From Colletotrichum lupini (Eukaryota; Ascomycota; Sordariomycetes; Glomerellales; Glomerellaceae): a stretch of 64,000 nucleotides of DNA. Positions 59,801 through 64,000 of this stretch are shown in pieces (the stretch's first letter is position 1; every line of letters begins with the position of its first letter). The stretch is from contig NC_064679.1 in NCBI RefSeq assembly GCF_023278565.1, positions 5,022,001 to 5,086,000 of the forward strand. The letters run 5' to 3'. A program made the position numbers and the translations under genes. The notes beneath the pieces were generated by a model. That model was not told the DNA's origin, searched no databases, and saw nothing but the letters and a program-made list of their open reading frames with translations.

Positions 59801-62800
59801 TAAATCTAAGCCTCTTTACTAATAATTACTATACCTAGCCTCTTTTCCTTTCTTATTATACGTTTAATTAACTTAATATTACTAATAAGGGCCGTCGTAC
59901 GCTTAGAGGTAGGTTTAGCGCAGTATTCTTATTTTAATATTAAAACTAGATTTTAGCCTTGAGTAGAGCGTCTCGTAGTCTTTGGGTACTTAGTATAGGG
60001 TTATTTTTACCTCTAGTATATACTAAATTACAGTATAGAAATATCCGACTTTCCGCTTATTAGTTCCCTTATTTAGCTAGGTTTTTATTAGCTTATTAAT
60101 TCGATTAATAAGCTCTTTAAGGATCTCTACTCGTAATCTACCCTCTATTATCCTAACTATAGATATAAAGAAAATCGCTCATAGCTTAGATAAGAGCTTT
60201 AAATTCCTATTATAAGTCTTAAAGCGGCTTTGGATTATATTAATAATACTAAGAAAGTCGTTTTGATCGAGATTATGTACCGCTTTATAATAGTAATTAG
60301 AGGCTTTGCTTATAAGTACGATATTAATTACTAAATAGTACTAATATTCTCTAATCCCGACCTTTTCGTAATAATCGTAAAATATCGTTAGGGTTTTTTA
60401 TAAGACCTTATACTTCCCCCTAGAGTATAATTTCTCTTTTAAAAAGATCTTTTTAAGGTCTATAAATTGCCTTATATTCGCTACTATACTTTTGGTATTT
60501 ATATACGGTCCCTGCGTGGCTGCGTATTATTGGTAATTTTAGGTTATTTACCTCCTTTCTTATTAACCGATTAGTGCCGAATTTTGTATTAGTAATAGCG
60601 ACGAGCTATAAATCGAAATAAGCAAAATCGTTAATTATCGTACTTTTAGTACTATATTTTATCTTTATATATCCTTTTATAATAATAGATTACTATTAGT
60701 AATTATAAGGAGGAAATCTACGTTGTTTACCCTTTTTCTAAATTCGTTAAAATAATTATATACCCTATCGACTTATACCTAGTTCTATAGTACGAATTCC
60801 TTTTTTATAATCGTTATTACTAGGATTTCGTGCGGTTCTTATAATTATAACTACGCTAATAATACCCCTCGTTCGTAAAAGAATCTATTAACTACTTTTA
60901 TAATTCTTAAGCTTACGCTCGCGAACTATTTATCTAGCTAGTAGCTAAGGTCGTTTATAATCTTATAAAATAGGGGTTACCCCTATAGCCCCTTTTTTTT
61001 ATATACCTTAGTTAAATAAATTAATACCGCGTTAATTTACTTATTATTAGGTTAATTTACGATTTTATATATCCACGTCCCCTAATAGTTTAGGTTAATA
61101 TTTACTTATTTATAAGGAATAGGGATTCTATTTAGGATCGGGTTTTATCCTCTTTTCCTTTACCCTAACTCGCTAAGGGTCGTGCTCTAGCTTATGCCCG
61201 TATTAGTAGTTATTAGTATATTTAACTTTAATAAGGATATATTTAATCCGCGCGCTAGCTATAGTAAATCCGTACTTTTGCTATTTAACGAATTTATTAA
61301 GGTCTAGGAGATTCCCACTTCCTCTCGCTATCTCGCTACTGCTCTCGTTTTTATTATCTTTAATAATTACTACTACCCTTTTAGATCGCTAGCTATTATA
61401 CTTACTAAGATCCTCTTTTTTATTTAATATAAAAGGGTAGGTTTTAGTAGGTCCTTTTTCTAATAATAGCGGTAGACGTTTATATTACTATAAGAAGATA
61501 TAATAATTAGTCTTAAGATCTTTATTAGTTATTAATTTCTATTATTCCGTATACTTCTAGCCTCCTAAGCCTCGTACTCTCCGTAATCTCTAAATAGCCT
61601 CCTTCTTTAACCTACTTTTTTTAAAGTAGTATTTTATAAGAATAGTTAAAAATAGACGCCGGGCGGCTCGTAGAGGAGCCGGATAAGCTATTAAGTACGG
61701 TTAGCGAGGTTAAGCCCTCTTTTTTATAAAATCGCGGGCTTTAAGGACTTATTAAACCTTATTACTTATACTTAGTAGGGCTAAATACTTTAGAGATCTT
61801 TTCTCTTACGGCTTCTTAGTGCCCTATTTTATACCTTTTAAGTAGTCTTTTTTATAACTTAATTATAGTTAGGTAATTATCGCTTTTTAGCGATCCCTTT
61901 TATTACTTAGTTAACTTCTTAAACTTAGTAATCGCACGCTAAGAGCTAATATAAAAAAAAGCTCTTTAGCGGCCCTCTAGAGGATTCTTTTCCTTTCCCC
62001 TTAGAGCCGTATTTTCTTAGCCTTTTTTTAAGCTAATAATAATTATAATAGGAGGTCGTAAGACTACTTTAGGGTAGCCGCCTTCTTCTTAAGTTAATCT
62101 CTAAGATCCGCAATACTCTTAACTTAATACTATTAGGACCTATAAATCCCCTCCTCCCTCGTTAAACCGTCCCCTATATTATATTCCTAAGTAATACTCA
62201 GGGGGTAGTTAAGGGGGCTATAAGGAGGTCGTTTAAATTATAAGCTTTAAAGTCGTATCTATAAGATTCTCATAGTATTAGGATTTTCTGTATACTATAG
62301 ATCTCTTAGCTTTATAATTCTTATATAGGTTCTTATTATACTAACTAAGAATATCTATATTTAAAAATCCTTTTTCTTAATTACGTAGTACTTTTTTATA
62401 TTATATTATCGAGCTTACTTATTATACTAATTAATTAGGTAAGTAGTTACTACGTAAGTATTTCTTTTTACTAATTTAACTAGTTAATTTCTAATTGCAG
62501 GCCGGCTACGGAAAAGTTATTTAGTAAAAAAGCTATTTAAGGCAACGGTAAAAAGCTAGTTACTTAAGCGGTTTTATTAATTAACGCAGTTTAACGTAGT
62601 AAACGTCGACCTCTCGTAAGTAGTAAAGGGCTACGATTACTTAATTCCGTACGGTATTTAAAAATTACTTCCTTTTTTTATTTACTTCTATAAGGTTAAT
62701 TAGTACGAATCTCCTATCCCGTACGGTATTAAGAGGTCGTCTCTTCTACATAACGAGATACCTTACCGATTTATAATAATAGAATTTAACTACTAATTAG

Positions 62801-63006
62801 TGTTAGTATCCCTATTATAGGGTAGTTAGTTCGAACTATAGGTTAATAAAGAGATTAATTAAACTATATAAATATTTGCGTAGTAGTTATAAAAAGGAGG
62901 TTCTAACCGTAGGTTGGGCTGGCTATGATAATTAGAAATAGGGCCCCCAATTGGCCCCTGCGCAGTCGGCTGTATGCCGCGGTCGAATTGGACTTCCAAT
63001 CCGACA
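62801..63006 (-). repeat. LTR of copia element 2 (5' LTR in element sense)
   Basis: 206 bp. The inner end is RIPed; the outer end from about 62905 keeps CA/TG-rich sequence. It now supplies the stop codon of the interrupted MFS gene. Confidence 0.93.
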
Positions 63007-64000
63007 AAGTGTCAATAGTCTTGGGCTGACTGGTTCCTGGAACTTCGTAGCGGCGGAACTTTCTTGCTGGCAGTTGTTCGATAAACTGAAACTGTTAGTG
63101 AGATGATTGCAGCGTGCCAAGTGTCCCGGATGAGAACTTAGTTCTTACCATGGCATTGATTTCTTCGAGAGTCCGTCTCTTGAACTCGGGAAGGAAGAAG
63201 AAGGCCCACAAAGCTGCAATGATGCAAGATGGAAACCAAATGTAGCCGTACCTAGGGCCCCAATTCAGGGCACTAGGGTTGATGAAGTAAGGCGTAGTAA
63301 AGGTTACAAGCCAGGCCAGCAGGTAACCACATGCCGAAGCAACCCCAAATGTGTAGCTGCGAAGTCTTTGTGACGGGGCTTCTCCGGCAACCATCCAGGA
63401 GTATGGTGCCACCATTCCCTGCAGGGCAGTCAGTCAATCGAAGCCGAAAGGTAAGTATCCACTCTGATTGTCCAAAACCTACGTTGAAAGCAACCATGAA
63501 AATGCAAGACATTGCGACAAGAACCTTCCCCGCATTAATCGTATGTGGTTGCTTGTCGTATGTTACAGCCATGATGAGTTGCAAGCAGCCACAAATGACA
63601 AGACCGTTGATGAGCATAAGCCGGCGACGGCCATAGCGAACTACGATGAAAGCATTGGCAAGAATTGCCAAGAGACCAGCCGTAGACAGAACATTTGTCA
63701 TAGCGAAGGGGTGTTCGACTTGTGCAACAGAGAAGAAGTATGCTTTATACGCTGTATAGCTTGAGTGAGTTCATGAAACTGACGTGAAATGGATTCGGAA
63801 CTTACCAATGATGAACATGGATCCTGATGCGGCCTGCAAAGATACGGCGCCGATGGAGATCATGGAGCGTCTTCGGTCTATTCGATCCTTGAACATGTCC
63901 CAAAAGGTGACGGTCTTTGTTAACTCGATATGTTCTTGGATGGATGTTTGAATTTCTTCAACTTCATCGTCAATGTTTGCATCAGTAGGTCTGAGCCACC
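62903..64000 (-). CDS. MFS sugar transporter, C-terminal part, 3' end interrupted by copia element 2
   Basis: Major facilitator superfamily sugar porter; the N-terminal half lies beyond the window. Minus-strand exons are 63806-64000 (partial), 63483-63751, 63149-63418 and 63091 downward. They cover the central loop (WLRPTDANIDDEVEEI, VTFWDMF, DRRRSMISIGAVSLQAASGSMFIIAY), RYGRRRLMLI, the helix 10 region PYSWMVAGEAPSQRLRSYT and the family ending LPEFKRRTLEEINAMF with LPARKFRRYE. Host exon 4 ends at the TSD (63007-63011). The frame then enters the LTR and stops at TAG 62905-62903, replacing the last 15 host residues with about 34 LTR-coded ones. The membrane domain is complete on this side, so the protein may still work; this is inference. 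Confidence 0.92.
63007..63011. repeat. Target-site duplication of copia element 2 (right)
   Basis: AAGTG, identical to 55601-55605. Confidence 0.92.

Larger units (their letters stand above)
55606..63006 (-). mobile_element. Ty1/copia LTR retrotransposon 2, degraded by RIP
   Basis: 7401-bp element with 206-bp LTRs (55606-55811 and 62801-63006) running TGTTAG..CCGACA on the plus strand, flanked by AAGTG duplications. The interior is RIP-saturated. Coding sense is minus. The reverse complement around 57300-57400 reads like the RVT_2 opening (INLRIFKLRIVREIKGKG). Around 56790-56877 it reads TND followed by ILSL and KKEDKEL with KAGF, i.e. a mutated QTDD-type copia active site at 56863-56877. 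A purine-rich minus-strand tract (run of A, then GAAAGTTAG) abuts the left LTR as polypurine tract. It is a different family from element 1: LTR lengths and sequences differ. Inactive. Confidence 0.93.

Noticed and set aside
63095..63701. Long plus- and minus-strand frames at the right end as separate genes
   Set aside because: They are parts or shadows of one spliced MFS transporter.
1..64000. CRISPR arrays, bacterial operons, rRNA genes, viral sequence
   Set aside because: None seen. The only regular short repeats are MITE subterminal arrays and simple-sequence tracts, and the gene structure is eukaryotic throughout.

Overview
The window looks like nuclear DNA of a filamentous ascomycete (Pezizomycotina), probably a Sordariomycete. 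The evidence is short GT..AG introns of about 40-110 bp with CTAAC/CTAAT-like branch sites, an intron-bearing tRNA-Leu, typical fungal families (PTR2 peptide transporter, fungal rhodopsin-domain protein, 4-TM MARVEL-like protein, histone H1 with a Lys/Ala tail), and large AT-rich blocks almost free of CpA and TpG, the footprint of repeat-induced point mutation (RIP). I could not name the species.

Layout. 1-4690 is a RIP-saturated repeat block. 4691-10163 is a long gene-poor stretch leading to histone H1 (10164-11262, five exons). After another 5 kb without a clear gene comes a proline-rich cytoskeletal-adaptor-like protein (16374-17984). Next are a class I methyltransferase (19817-20979), an intron-containing tRNA-Leu(AAG) (21925-22023), a small conserved-looking hydrophilic protein (22283-22691, minus) and a PTR2/POT peptide transporter (23516-25507, minus). 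25508-30487 is empty apart from one cysteine-rich reading frame. From 30.5 to 45 kb lies a run of enzyme and membrane genes: SDR oxidoreductase, rhodopsin-domain protein, two unrelated O-methyltransferases, a MARVEL-like protein, an alpha/beta hydrolase and a secreted six-hairpin glycosidase. A 518-bp hAT-like MITE with an 8-bp target duplication sits in the SDR promoter region.

The right third is the most informative part. Two different Ty1/copia LTR retrotransposons, both coding on the minus strand and both degraded by RIP, lie at 47584-55198 (177-bp LTRs, TSD GATTT) and 55606-63006 (206-bp LTRs, TSD AAGTG). Each landed near the 3' end of a host coding sequence. The first is in a plus-strand cysteine-rich gene (starts 46947). 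The second is in the last exon of a minus-strand MFS sugar transporter that runs off the window at 64000. Removing each element plus one TSD copy restores an open frame on both sides, so the ancestral locus was a convergent gene pair with stop codons about 300 bp apart, now separated by about 15 kb of RIPed DNA. In both elements the outer parts of the LTRs escaped RIP while the inner parts are saturated. Exon boundaries were placed by eye from splice consensus, phase and family fit, and every multi-exon model closes in frame.
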